A stretch of 64,000 nucleotides of DNA from Herbaspirillum rhizosphaerae. GTDB lineage: Bacteria > Pseudomonadota > Gammaproteobacteria > Burkholderiales > Burkholderiaceae_D. Position numbers and translations under genes: made by a program. Positions 35,352 through 43,783 of the stretch are shown in pieces. The notes beneath the pieces were generated by a model that was given only the letters and a program-made list of their open reading frames with translations, made no database searches and was not told where the DNA came from. Location: contig NZ_LFLU01000004.1 in the NCBI RefSeq assembly GCF_001189965.1, positions 1 to 64,000 on the forward strand. Reading direction: 5' to 3'. Within the stretch, counting starts at the first letter, position 1; each line of letters begins with the position of its first letter.

Positions 35352-36653
35352 ATGCTCGCCCTGCTCGGCTTTATCACGATCGTTTTGCTATTCACGGCCA
35401 TCCTCACCAAGAAGATGTCGCCGCTGGTCGCCCTCATCGCCATCCCTATCGCTGCCGCCCTGATCGGCGGCTTCGGCATGCAGACGTCCAAATTCATCGT
35501 CTCCGGCGTCACCTCGATTGCACCGGTGGCCGGCATGTTCGTGTTCGCGATCCTGTTCTTCGGCATCGTCACCGATGCCGGCATGCTGGACCCGATCATC
35601 AGTCGCATCCTGCGCACCGTCGGCAGCCGCCCCAGCCGCATCGTGCCGGGCACGGCCTTGCTGGCGCTGCTGATCCATCTGGACGGCTCCGGCGCCGTGA
35701 CCTTCCTGATCACCATCCCCGCGATGCTGCCGCTGTACAACCGCCTCGGCATCGACAAACGCATCCTCGCCTGCGTGGCCTCGCTGGCGGCCGGCGTCAA
35801 CTTCCTGCCGTGGACCGGGCCGATGATTCGCGCGTCGGCGGCGTTGCACATCCCTGTCAGCGACATCTTTACGCCGCTGATTCCGGTACAACTGGTCGGC
35901 CTGGCATTCGTCTTCATCACCTCGTACGTACTCGGCCTGCGTGAAGAAAAACGCCTAGGCCTGAGCAGCGGCGCTGCTGCCGGCGTGGTGCAGGAACACG
36001 TGTTGAACGAAGAAGAAAAGAAGATCCGCCGTCCGCGCAATTTCTGGATCAACATCATCCTGACCGTGTTCGTACTGGGCGTGATGATCAGCGGCAAGGT
36101 CGACCCGGTCGTGATGTTCATGATCGGCGTGGTGCTGGCGCTGATGATCAACTATCCCGACGTCAATATGCAGCGCGCCCGCATCGATGCGCATGCCAAG
36201 GCTGCGCTGCTGATGGCCAGCATCCTGTTCGCGGCAGGCGTGTTCACCGGCATCATGACCAAGTCCGGCATGCTGACGGCGATGGCGAAGATGGCGGTCG
36301 GCTTCGTGCCGCCGTCGATGGCCTCGCATATCCCGGTCGTGCTCGGTCTGCTGTCGATGCCGCTGAGCCTGCTGTTCGATCCCGACTCGTTCTACTTCGG
36401 CGTGCTGCCGGTAATTGCCGAAGTCAGCCACCTGCTCGGCGTGCCGTCGATCCAGGTTGCACAGGCTGCGTTGCTGGGCCAGATGACCACCGGTTTCCCG
36501 GTCAGCCCGCTGACGCCGGCAACCTTCCTGGTGTGCGGCCTGGCCGGCATCGAACTGGCCGATCATCAGAAGTACACGATTCCCTTCCTGTTCGGCGCCT
36601 CGGTGATCATGACGATTGCCTGCGTGCTGCTCGGATTGTTTCCCTTGCTGTAA
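35352..36653 (+). CDS. CitMHS family transporter
   Basis: A 433-residue membrane protein with about 11 hydrophobic segments, of the CitMHS (citrate-metal:H+ symporter) family. The stretches GIVTDAGMLDPIISRIL, HLDGSGAVTFLITIPAMLPLY and NFLPWTGPM match that family. Members carry citrate bound to magnesium or calcium; relatives may carry other tricarboxylates. GGAG lies 10 bases before the ATG. It heads an operon with the AtuA-like genes. Confidence 0.88.
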   Translation: MLALLGFITIVLLFTAILTKKMSPLVALIAIPIAAALIGGFGMQTSKFIVSGVTSIAPVAGMFVFAILFFGIVTDAGMLDPIISRILRTVGSRPSRIVPGTALLALLIHLDGSGAVTFLITIPAMLPLYNRLGIDKRILACVASLAAGVNFLPWTGPMIRASAALHIPVSDIFTPLIPVQLVGLAFVFITSYVLGLREEKRLGLSSGAAAGVVQEHVLNEEEKKIRRPRNFWINIILTVFVLGVMISGKVDPVVMFMIGVVLALMINYPDVNMQRARIDAHAKAALLMASILFAAGVFTGIMTKSGMLTAMAKMAVGFVPPSMASHIPVVLGLLSMPLSLLFDPDSFYFGVLPVIAEVSHLLGVPSIQVAQAALLGQMTTGFPVSPLTPATFLVCGLAGIELADHQKYTIPFLFGASVIMTIACVLLGLFPLL

Positions 36654-36662
36654 AGACTTGCC

Positions 36663-38003
36663 ATGAAAATCATCCGCATCGGCGCGGGCGCAGGCTATTC
36701 CGGCGACCGCATTGAACCCGCCGTCGAACTCGCAGAAAAAGGCGAGCTCGATTACCTGATCTTCGAATGCCTGGCCGAACGCACCATCGCCATCGGTCAG
36801 CAGGCGCGCCGCGCCGATCCGACAAAAGGCTACGACCCACTGCTGGCCGAGCGCATGTATGCGGTGCTCAAATTGTGCGCCGACAAGGGCATCAGGATCA
36901 TCACCAACATGGGCGCCGCCAATCCGCTGGCCGGCGCCGCCAGGATCCGCGACATCGCGAAGGAACTCGGCCTGCCGCAATTGAAGATTGCCGCCGTCGG
37001 CGGCGACGACGTGCTCGACATCTTGCAGAGCGGCGACTACCGCATCGAAGACAACGGCCTTCCGGTCAAGTCGCTCGGCGACAAATTGATCTCCGCCAAC
37101 GCTTATCTCGGCGCGCAGCCGATTGTCGACGCGCTGAAAGCCGGTGCAGATGTCGTCATCACCGGCCGCATCGCCGATCCGGCACTGGCACTGGGACCGC
37201 TGATCCATGAATTCGGCTGGGCTACGGACGACTGGCAACGACTCGGCCAAGGCACCGTGGTCGGCCATCTGCTCGAATGTGCCGGCCAGATCACCGGCGG
37301 CTACTTCGCCGATCCCGGCGTGAAAGATGTCAAGGATCTGGCGCGCCTGGGCTTCCCCATCGGCGAAGTCAGCGAAGACGGCAGCGTCGTCATCACCAAG
37401 GTGGCAGGCTCGGGCGGACAAGTCACCGCCGCCACCTGCAAGGAACAATTGCTGTACGAAATCCACGATCCGCGCAGCTACTTCACGCCCGACGTGATCG
37501 CCGATTTTTCGCAAATCGTCATCACCGAAATCGGTCCCGACCGCGTCGCCGTCAGCGGCGGCAGCGGACGCGCCCGGCCCGACACGCTCAAGACCACGCT
37601 CGGCTATGTCGACAGCTATATCGGCGAAGGCCAGATTTCCTACGCCGGCCCCGGTGCGCAGGCACGCGGGCAACTGGCGCTCGATATCGTGAAGGAGCGC
37701 CTCGCCATCATGGGCCTGCAAAGCGATGAAATGCGCTACGACCTGATCGGCGTCAACGCCATCCACGGTGCGCAACTGTCTGCCGCAGCCGGCGAGCCAT
37801 ACGAAGTACGCGCACGCGTGGCGGGCCGCACAGCCAGCATGCGCGAAGCCGTACGCATCGGCAATGAGGTCGAGACGCTCTACACCTGCGGTCCCGCCGG
37901 CGGCGGCGGCGCTACCAAATCGGCGAAGGAAATCATCGCCGTGCTCTCGGCGCTGGTGCCGCGCGACCTGATCAAACCGACCATCCATTTCGAGGAGAGC
38001 TGA
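36663..38003 (+). CDS. AtuA-like (DUF1446) protein
   Basis: A 446-residue protein of the acyclic terpene utilization AtuA/DUF1446 family, seen in the opening IGAGAGYSGDRIEPAVELA, the central GADVVITGRIADPALALGPLIHEFGW, ECAGQITGGYFADPG and the late YTCGPAGGGGA. Its biochemical activity is not established. It starts 9 bases after the CitMHS gene. In several AtuA proteins a small C-terminal domain is fused; here that domain is encoded by the next gene, which starts 1 base after the stop. Neighbouring the CitMHS carrier suggests a role in breakdown of an imported organic acid. Confidence 0.85.
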   Translation: MKIIRIGAGAGYSGDRIEPAVELAEKGELDYLIFECLAERTIAIGQQARRADPTKGYDPLLAERMYAVLKLCADKGIRIITNMGAANPLAGAARIRDIAKELGLPQLKIAAVGGDDVLDILQSGDYRIEDNGLPVKSLGDKLISANAYLGAQPIVDALKAGADVVITGRIADPALALGPLIHEFGWATDDWQRLGQGTVVGHLLECAGQITGGYFADPGVKDVKDLARLGFPIGEVSEDGSVVITKVAGSGGQVTAATCKEQLLYEIHDPRSYFTPDVIADFSQIVITEIGPDRVAVSGGSGRARPDTLKTTLGYVDSYIGEGQISYAGPGAQARGQLALDIVKERLAIMGLQSDEMRYDLIGVNAIHGAQLSAAAGEPYEVRARVAGRTASMREAVRIGNEVETLYTCGPAGGGGATKSAKEIIAVLSALVPRDLIKPTIHFEES

Positions 38004-38004
38004 C

Positions 38005-38316
38005 ATGCTACTGCGTGACATCGCGCATGCGCGCGCGGGCGACAAGGGCGACATCTCCAACATTTCCGTGATCGCCTATGACATCGACGACTATTCCATG
38101 CTGGAAAAGCATTTGACGGCGGAGCGCGTGAAGGCGCATTTTGCCGGCGTGGTGCATGGCGAGGTCGTACGCTACACATTGCCGCATCTGGGTGCACTCA
38201 ACTTTGTGATGCAGCAGGCGCTGGGCGGCGGCGTGACGCGTTCGCTGGCGCTGGATGCGCATGGGAAGAGTTTGAGCGGGGGGATATTGGGGATCGATAT
38301 TTCGGACTGGTCTTGA
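38005..38316 (+). CDS. AtuA-associated small domain protein
   Basis: A 103-residue protein starting LRDIAHARAGDKGDISNISVIAYD, the signature of the small domain found fused to or beside AtuA. It holds the family's GDKGD loop and the end GGGVTRSLALDAHGKSL. It follows the AtuA-like gene with a one-base gap and is surely cotranslated with it; the two likely form one enzyme. The function is unknown. Confidence 0.83.
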   Translation: MLLRDIAHARAGDKGDISNISVIAYDIDDYSMLEKHLTAERVKAHFAGVVHGEVVRYTLPHLGALNFVMQQALGGGVTRSLALDAHGKSLSGGILGIDISDWS

Positions 38317-38367
38317 GCGAGATACATTTTAGTAGCAGAGGTGCCTTGCCTGAGCGTACTGATGGTC

Positions 38368-39114
38368 CTACTGTGCGATGAGACCCTCATTGCAGCCGGC
38401 ATTTTCAATAAACACCAACACGTCGGATATTTTCTCCTTGTTTAAAACATCAGCGCGCAGCACGGAAATAGTTTTATTTGTCTGCCGGAGACTGCGGACT
38501 GCTCCTGCAAAACTCGCTGGGGAAAGTTTCTTCAAGCCGCAAGCGGCATACATCTTCGCTTCATTTGTGGAAGATGTTGAGTGAAGAATTCTTTCAAAAA
38601 TCTCGTGCGCATTTTTTGCGTTACGTATTCTTCTGTATAGATTTTCCCCGGTGCTGATGTGCCCCACGAAACCGACCATACCGATGGCAAAGGTATTGAT
38701 TTTCTTGAGTTGCTCGACATCCTCTTGCAAGGAAGATTCTTCAACATCGACGGGACCGAATACACGTGTTTCAGCGCTTCCGAATCCACCTTGTGCAACA
38801 AGGTAGTAGCGTGCCGAAGAAGAACACACATAACAATCCACACCAAACAATTGATAGAAGTAATGCTGTGGATATGCCGGTAGTTGTGCCCCGAACGGAG
38901 CGATAACGCGAGACGAGTTCGCCAGAACATGCGTCGCCTCTTCTTCAGCGATTTCAGGAAAAGGAATCTTGCTGAGCGTGCTCAGATCTTTCACGAAAGC
39001 GTAGCGCTTGGCAAATTGTTTTCCGATACGGCCCGGCTCTTGCGCCGAAGAGAACGGTGTTGCGCCTGCGTACCAGATACAGGCAATTAGAATGTTTTTT
39101 TGGAAGATGGACAT
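38368..39114 (-). CDS. Exported protein of unknown function
   Basis: I do not recognise this 248-residue protein. An N-terminal hydrophobic stretch (about 5-24, ending FSSAQ) looks like a signal peptide. A Cys pair reads DCYVCSSSARYYLVAQ in the middle. The second half is helical with YRRIRNAKNAHEIFERIL and EAKMYAACGLKKLSP, a pattern like an alpha-solenoid unit. Base use is poorer in GC than its neighbours. The start is set at the ATG at 39114; a TTG two codons upstream is possible. It is the last gene of a four-gene minus-strand group. An immunity or binding role is conceivable but unsupported. Confidence 0.7.
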   Translation of the reverse strand: MSIFQKNILIACIWYAGATPFSSAQEPGRIGKQFAKRYAFVKDLSTLSKIPFPEIAEEEATHVLANSSRVIAPFGAQLPAYPQHYFYQLFGVDCYVCSSSARYYLVAQGGFGSAETRVFGPVDVEESSLQEDVEQLKKINTFAIGMVGFVGHISTGENLYRRIRNAKNAHEIFERILHSTSSTNEAKMYAACGLKKLSPASFAGAVRSLRQTNKTISVLRADVLNKEKISDVLVFIENAGCNEGLIAQ

Positions 39115-39199
39115 AGACAAAAAATATTGTTCAGCTTGAAATTAATACCGCTTCGTCGGTAGCAGTGACTCTTCCATCGTCAATATCGCTTGCCATCCA

Positions 39200-39451
39200 T
39201 CAATCATCCAGCTGAGGCCAAAGCTTCACCAGCAACAACGGAACGAATATCGTCAACAAACTGCACAGTCCCAAACCCGCCCATGTCGACAGCAGCACCA
39301 GCATGCCCCCGATTGCTTCGGTAGATGAGGCAAGATGTCGAAACACCATGTAACCCATTGCGGCAGCCACGCTATAGCCAGTCAGAGCAATGGTGACCTG
39401 GAACCAACGCCGGTTTTCCAGAAGTTTTTTCTTCACCGACACAGTTTTCAT
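39200..39451 (-). CDS. Small membrane protein (83 residues)
   Basis: Not recognised. It starts MKTVSVKKKLLENRRW and has two predicted membrane helices (about 17-40 and 48-75), a basic N-terminus and an acidic end WPQLDD. The ATG at 39451 begins 8 bases after the preceding gene; an in-frame TTG at 39469 would overlap that gene. No strong ribosome binding site is seen, so coupling to the upstream gene is likely. Confidence 0.6.
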   Translation of the reverse strand: MKTVSVKKKLLENRRWFQVTIALTGYSVAAAMGYMVFRHLASSTEAIGGMLVLLSTWAGLGLCSLLTIFVPLLLVKLWPQLDD

Positions 39452-39458
39452 ATTCACG

Positions 39459-39716
39459 TCACATCTCAACGGGAGGTGTTTTATAAATCAACGAGGGAAA
39501 CAGCTTTCCAACACTGATCTCAAGCATCCCGTTCAGGGCATCCCGGATTCCCCAGCTGGAGGCAAGAAATATGAAAATTCTGCCGAAGCCACTTCCATCG
39601 GCCGAACCGAAGAACGGACCGGGAAGTCCTCCCCATTCAAACAATGGATTGACCAGCAACATCGGCAGAAGCGTTAGGCAAGCTACGTACCATTGATTTT
39701 TATCGCGAAGATTCAT
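39459..39716 (-). CDS. Small membrane protein (85 residues)
   Basis: Not recognised. It starts MNLRDKNQWYVACLTLLP with two hydrophobic segments (about 10-28 and 45-62) around a Gly/Phe-rich loop, GGLPGPFFGSADGSGFGR. Its start overlaps the stop of the preceding gene by four bases (ATGA), which strongly suggests translational coupling and supports both as real genes. Confidence 0.62.
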   Translation of the reverse strand: MNLRDKNQWYVACLTLLPMLLVNPLFEWGGLPGPFFGSADGSGFGRIFIFLASSWGIRDALNGMLEISVGKLFPSLIYKTPPVEM

Positions 39717-39916
39717 ATTGAGTCATCTTTCAAATGATTTTCAGCCAGCGTCATAAAGCCGTAGAAAATCCCAAACATATCGCCACGCATAGCAAAATAT
39801 TTCTTGCCCGGCTGTGCACCGTCGCAGTGGATTTGCTGTACTTTTTTGGAAATAACAATAGAAAAAGAAATCGCAACTAGCCCGACCAAAACGAGATATG
39901 GCTGCGGGTCAGTCAC
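39713..39916 (-). CDS. Small membrane-anchored protein (67 residues)
   Basis: Not recognised. There is one membrane helix (about 8-24), then a short soluble part with one cysteine (QQIHCDGAQPGKKYF). The start is a GTG at 39916 preceded by AGAAGGA about nine bases upstream, a good ribosome binding site and the best in this group, as expected for the first gene of an operon. Confidence 0.6.
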   Translation of the reverse strand: MTDPQPYLVLVGLVAISFSIVISKKVQQIHCDGAQPGKKYFAMRGDMFGIFYGFMTLAENHLKDDSI

Positions 39917-40290
39917 CGCATTAATTCCTTCTACTTAATACAAATTTTTAAGAACTGGAATTGGAAAACAGGCGTGACAATTGGCTAGCCGATGCGAGTC
40001 CTATCAGATGTTTTGTTGACGGAGAACATTTACTCCGATCTGACAAGGACATCGATTGAACCAGAAACAGACGTCCGTTGACCGTGATGGCAAGTGATAC
40101 CTGTCACTTTTCAGATTTCTTCTGCCGCAGCCTCATTCAAGCACCGACGTAAAAAGTTGATAAATCTGAAACATACAAAACATCAGGCGAGCCAAAATCA
40201 CTCCCAGCATCACCACTTTTGGCTGTCCAAAACCCCCAAGATTTGGTATCGTCGCGCGATTCCTCGACTTTCCTATCTGCATTGACCTCC
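39917..40290. other. Accessory operon / purT divergent intergenic region
   Basis: 374 bases, AT-richer than average, with no convincing gene. It should hold the promoters of the small membrane protein operon and of purT; I cannot place either with confidence. Confidence 0.55.
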
Positions 40291-41502
40291 ATGAAGACAC
40301 CTGTCCGCCTCGGCACTCCGCTTTCCCCTTCCGCCACCAAAGTCATGCTGCTCGGCTCCGGCGAGCTTGGCAAAGAAGTGATCATTGCCCTGCAACGCCT
40401 GGGGGTGGAAGTGATTGCCGTGGACCGCTACGCCGATGCGCCAGGCCATCAGGTCGCGCATCGCGCGCATGTCATCAACATGACCGACGGTGCAGCGCTG
40501 GCGGCGCTGATCGAAAAGGAACAGCCTGATCTGGTCGTGCCGGAAATCGAAGCCATCGCTACCGAAACCCTGGTCGAACTCGAAAAAGCCGGTAAGGCGC
40601 GCGTCATCCCGACCGCCCGCGCCGCCTGGCTGACCATGAACCGCGAAGGCATCCGCCGTCTGGCCGGTGAAACGCTGAGCCTGGCGACTTCGCCTTACCG
40701 CTTTGCCGACAGCCTCGAAGAATTGAAAGCCGCCACCGAACAGATCGGTTTCCCGTGCGTGATCAAGCCGGTCATGTCGTCCTCCGGCAAGGGCCAGTCG
40801 AAGATCGACAGCGCCGCCGAAGTCGAAGCGGCATGGAACTACGCGGCCGCCGGCGGCCGTGTCGACTCCGGTCGCGTGATCGTTGAAGGCTTCATCGACT
40901 TCGATTATGAGATCACCCTGTTGACCGTGCGCTCGCTCAACGAAAACGGCGACACCATCACCAGCTTCTGCGAACCGATCGGCCATGTGCAGGTCAAGGG
41001 CGACTATGTCGAATCGTGGCAACCGCATCCCATGCACCCGACCGCGCTGGACAAGGCGCGCGACATCGCTCGCAAAGTCACCGAAAACCTTGGCGGGCTA
41101 GGCCTGTTCGGCGTGGAGTTGTTCGTCAAGGGCGAGATGGTCTGGTTCTCCGAAGTCAGCCCGCGTCCGCACGACACCGGCATGGTCACCATGGTCAGCC
41201 AGATCCAGAGCGAATTCGAACTGCACGCCAAGGCCATCCTCGGCCTGCCGGTCAACGTCGCGCTGCGCACGCCGGGCGCCTCTGCGGTGATCTACGGCCA
41301 GCACGACGCCAAGGCCATCGCCTTTGAAGGCGTGGCCGATGCGCTGCGCATCCCCGGCGCGGACATTCGCCTGTTCGGCAAGCCTGAATCGTTTGAGCGC
41401 CGCCGCATGGGCGTGGCGCTGGCTGCTGCGGACACCGTCAACGATGCACGCATCCGCGCCAAGCAGGCTGCCGCCAAGGTCAAGCCGGTCAAGACCAGCT
41501 AA
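40291..41502 (+). CDS. purT: Formate-dependent phosphoribosylglycinamide formyltransferase
   Basis: PurT is an ATP-grasp enzyme that makes formyl-GAR from GAR, formate and ATP in purine synthesis, replacing folate-dependent PurN. The N-terminal [12 protein letters not shown], the loop [11 protein letters not shown] that closes over ATP, and the metal site region [14 protein letters not shown] are typical. The length is 403 residues from the ATG at 40291; the frame runs 24 codons further upstream into weak sequence that is rejected. Confidence 0.96.
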   Translation: MKTPVRLGTPLSPSATKVMLLGSGELGKEVIIALQRLGVEVIAVDRYADAPGHQVAHRAHVINMTDGAALAALIEKEQPDLVVPEIEAIATETLVELEKAGKARVIPTARAAWLTMNREGIRRLAGETLSLATSPYRFADSLEELKAATEQIGFPCVIKPVMSSSGKGQSKIDSAAEVEAAWNYAAAGGRVDSGRVIVEGFIDFDYEITLLTVRSLNENGDTITSFCEPIGHVQVKGDYVESWQPHPMHPTALDKARDIARKVTENLGGLGLFGVELFVKGEMVWFSEVSPRPHDTGMVTMVSQIQSEFELHAKAILGLPVNVALRTPGASAVIYGQHDAKAIAFEGVADALRIPGADIRLFGKPESFERRRMGVALAAADTVNDARIRAKQAAAKVKPVKTS

Positions 41503-41662
41503 TCCGCCGTATCGGCATCGCTGCGCGCTCGCGCGGCGATGCATCCCTCCTGCTGTTCCCCCTGCTTCCCCGCTGACATCGACCTGTGCGATTGCCGACC
41601 ACGATCCGCAACTGATTGGCGGCTATAATCGTGCATTCCTTTCAACATCTTCCTCAGCTCCC

Positions 41663-43264
41663 ATGAAATTCGATGTCGCCATCATCGGCAGCGGACTTGC
41701 CGGTTTGTCGGTTGCCCTGCATCTTGCCGAAAAGAAAAACGTAGTCGTGATCTCCAAGGGCGAACTGCTCGACGGCGCCAGCAACTGGGCGCAAGGCGGC
41801 ATCGCTGCGGTGCTCGATTCGGGCGACAGCCATGAACAGCACATCGACGACACGCTGATCGCCGGCGCCGGGCTGTGCGACGAAGCCTCGACCCGTTTCA
41901 TCGTCGAGCACGGCCGCGCAGCGATCGAATGGCTGATCGAACAAGGCGTGCCTTTCACCCGCGACGACAGCGCCGAGCTGGGCTATCACCTGACGCGTGA
42001 AGGCGGCCACAGCCAGCGCCGCATCATCCACGCCGCCGACGCCACCGGCCATGCGGTGCAGGTCACGCTGGAGCAACGCGTGCGCGCCCATCCCAACATC
42101 ACGCTGCTGGAGCATCACTGCGCCATCGACGTCATCACGACGAAGAAACTCGATCCCGCCGCCAAAGGCACGCCGCGCTGCGTCGGCGTCTATGTACAAG
42201 ACATCAGGCAGGGCAAGGTCGTCACCATCGCCGCCGATCACACCGTGCTGGCCACCGGCGGCGCGGGCAAGGTGTATCTCTATACCTCCAATCCGGATTC
42301 CGCCACCGGCGACGGCATTGCGATGGCGTCGCGCGCCGGCTGCCGTGTGGCCAACATGGAATTCATCCAGTTCCACCCGACCTGCCTGTATCACCCTTAC
42401 GCCAAGTCCTTCCTGATCAGCGAAGCGCTGCGCGGCGAAGGCGCCCTGCTGAAGCTGCCGGCCGGCGCCGGTGCAGCTGCGGGCACCCGGTTCATGCCTG
42501 AGCACGACGCGCGCGCCGAACTCGCGCCGCGCGACATCGTCGCCCGCAGCATCGACTTTGAAATGAAGAAACGCGGCCTCGATCACGTCGACCTCGACAT
42601 CAGCCATCAGCCGCCGGAATTCATCAAGGAACATTTCCCGACCATCCAGGCGCGCTGCCTGGAGTTCGGCATCGACATCACCAGACAGCCGATCCCGGTC
42701 GTGCCGGCCGCGCATTACACCTGCGGCGGCGTCGTCACCGACATGTCGGGCCGCACCGATCTGCCCGGCCTGTACGCCGTCGGCGAGACTGCCTACACCG
42801 GCCTGCACGGCGCCAACCGCCTGGCCAGCAATTCGCTGCTGGAATGCCTGGTGCTGGGACGCGCCGCTGCGCACTACATCGAGCAACAGGCTGCCGCGCC
42901 TGAACTGGCCTTGCCGGCCTGGGACGAAAGCCGCGTCACCAACGCCGACGAAGAGGTCGTGATCTCGCACAACTGGGACGAGTTGCGCCGCTTCATGTGG
43001 AATTACGTCAGCATCGTGCGCACCAACAAGCGCCTGGAACGCGCACAGCATCGCATCCGCCTGCTGCGCGAAGAGATCGACGAGTACTACGCCAACTTCC
43101 GCATCACGCGCGACCTGCTCGAACTGCGCAATCTGGTGGAGGTGGCGTCACTGATCGTCAACAGCGCGCTGGCGCGCAAGGAAAGCCGCGGCCTGCATTA
43201 CAGCCTGGACTATCCGGACACGCTGGCGAAGGCCTTGCCGACGGTGTTGTCGCCGCAAAAATAA
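41663..43264 (+). CDS. nadB: L-aspartate oxidase
   Basis: NadB oxidises L-aspartate to iminoaspartate with FAD, the first step of de novo NAD synthesis; NadA (encoded at 49.4-50.5 kb) uses the product. The FAD site [10 protein letters not shown] is at 7-16, the substrate region is [13 protein letters not shown], and the family block [25 protein letters not shown] is present. The length is 533 residues from the ATG at 41663. The frame is open far upstream into purT but that part is noncoding. A TATAAT (41625-41630) lies 32 bases before the start. Confidence 0.95.
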   Translation: MKFDVAIIGSGLAGLSVALHLAEKKNVVVISKGELLDGASNWAQGGIAAVLDSGDSHEQHIDDTLIAGAGLCDEASTRFIVEHGRAAIEWLIEQGVPFTRDDSAELGYHLTREGGHSQRRIIHAADATGHAVQVTLEQRVRAHPNITLLEHHCAIDVITTKKLDPAAKGTPRCVGVYVQDIRQGKVVTIAADHTVLATGGAGKVYLYTSNPDSATGDGIAMASRAGCRVANMEFIQFHPTCLYHPYAKSFLISEALRGEGALLKLPAGAGAAAGTRFMPEHDARAELAPRDIVARSIDFEMKKRGLDHVDLDISHQPPEFIKEHFPTIQARCLEFGIDITRQPIPVVPAAHYTCGGVVTDMSGRTDLPGLYAVGETAYTGLHGANRLASNSLLECLVLGRAAAHYIEQQAAAPELALPAWDESRVTNADEEVVISHNWDELRRFMWNYVSIVRTNKRLERAQHRIRLLREEIDEYYANFRITRDLLELRNLVEVASLIVNSALARKESRGLHYSLDYPDTLAKALPTVLSPQK

Positions 43265-43358
43265 ATGCAGCGGCCCGGGGTTCGGGATAATAATAGGAAA
43301 GAACTGGCAGAAAAAGCAGCGGCAGCCGCACCAACCAGACTCGCAGAAGGAGGAGATG

Positions 43359-43637
43359 ATGAGCATCACGCGTATCAATACATTCCGGGCGCTCGACGAT
43401 CATGTCGATGAATTGAAAAAATTCCTGCTGGCGCTGCTGCCGACCATCCGCACATCGTCCGGTTGCCAGTCCTGCCAATTGCTGCAAGACCAGACCATCC
43501 CGTCGCGCATGGTCATCATAGAAATCTGGGACACCATCGAAGCCCATCACGACTCCTTGCAGCATGTCTCGCAAGCCAGCATCGACGAAGTGAAAACCAT
43601 GCTGGCCGCACCGCCGGTCGGCGGCTACTACCAGTAA
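43359..43637 (+). CDS. ABM-domain putative monooxygenase
   Basis: A 92-residue protein of the antibiotic biosynthesis monooxygenase fold (dimeric alpha-beta barrel), like YgiN quinol monooxygenase: DDHVDELKKFLLALLPTIR, SSGCQSCQLLQDQ and MVIIEIWDTIEAHHDSLQH fit the family. The substrate is unknown. The ATG at 43359 is preferred over the one at 43356 because AGGAGG lies five bases upstream. Confidence 0.82.
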   Translation: MSITRINTFRALDDHVDELKKFLLALLPTIRTSSGCQSCQLLQDQTIPSRMVIIEIWDTIEAHHDSLQHVSQASIDEVKTMLAAPPVGGYYQ

Positions 43638-43783
43638 AATTCCTGCTGTACGATCAAGCCGGAACCGGTTGCCGGCTCCTGGCACGTGAAGACGGCGAGA
43701 CGATCCGACTCGCGCATGGAGCATTCACCCTGCAAGTTTTCTGCTTTTCATATTTTCCCTGCTTATCACGTTGCCGATACCGC

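Noticed and set aside
41324-41662. An in-frame upstream extension of nadB
   Set aside because: It lies in purT and its trailer; the flavin-binding motif of NadB always lies near the N-terminus, as it does from the ATG at 41663.
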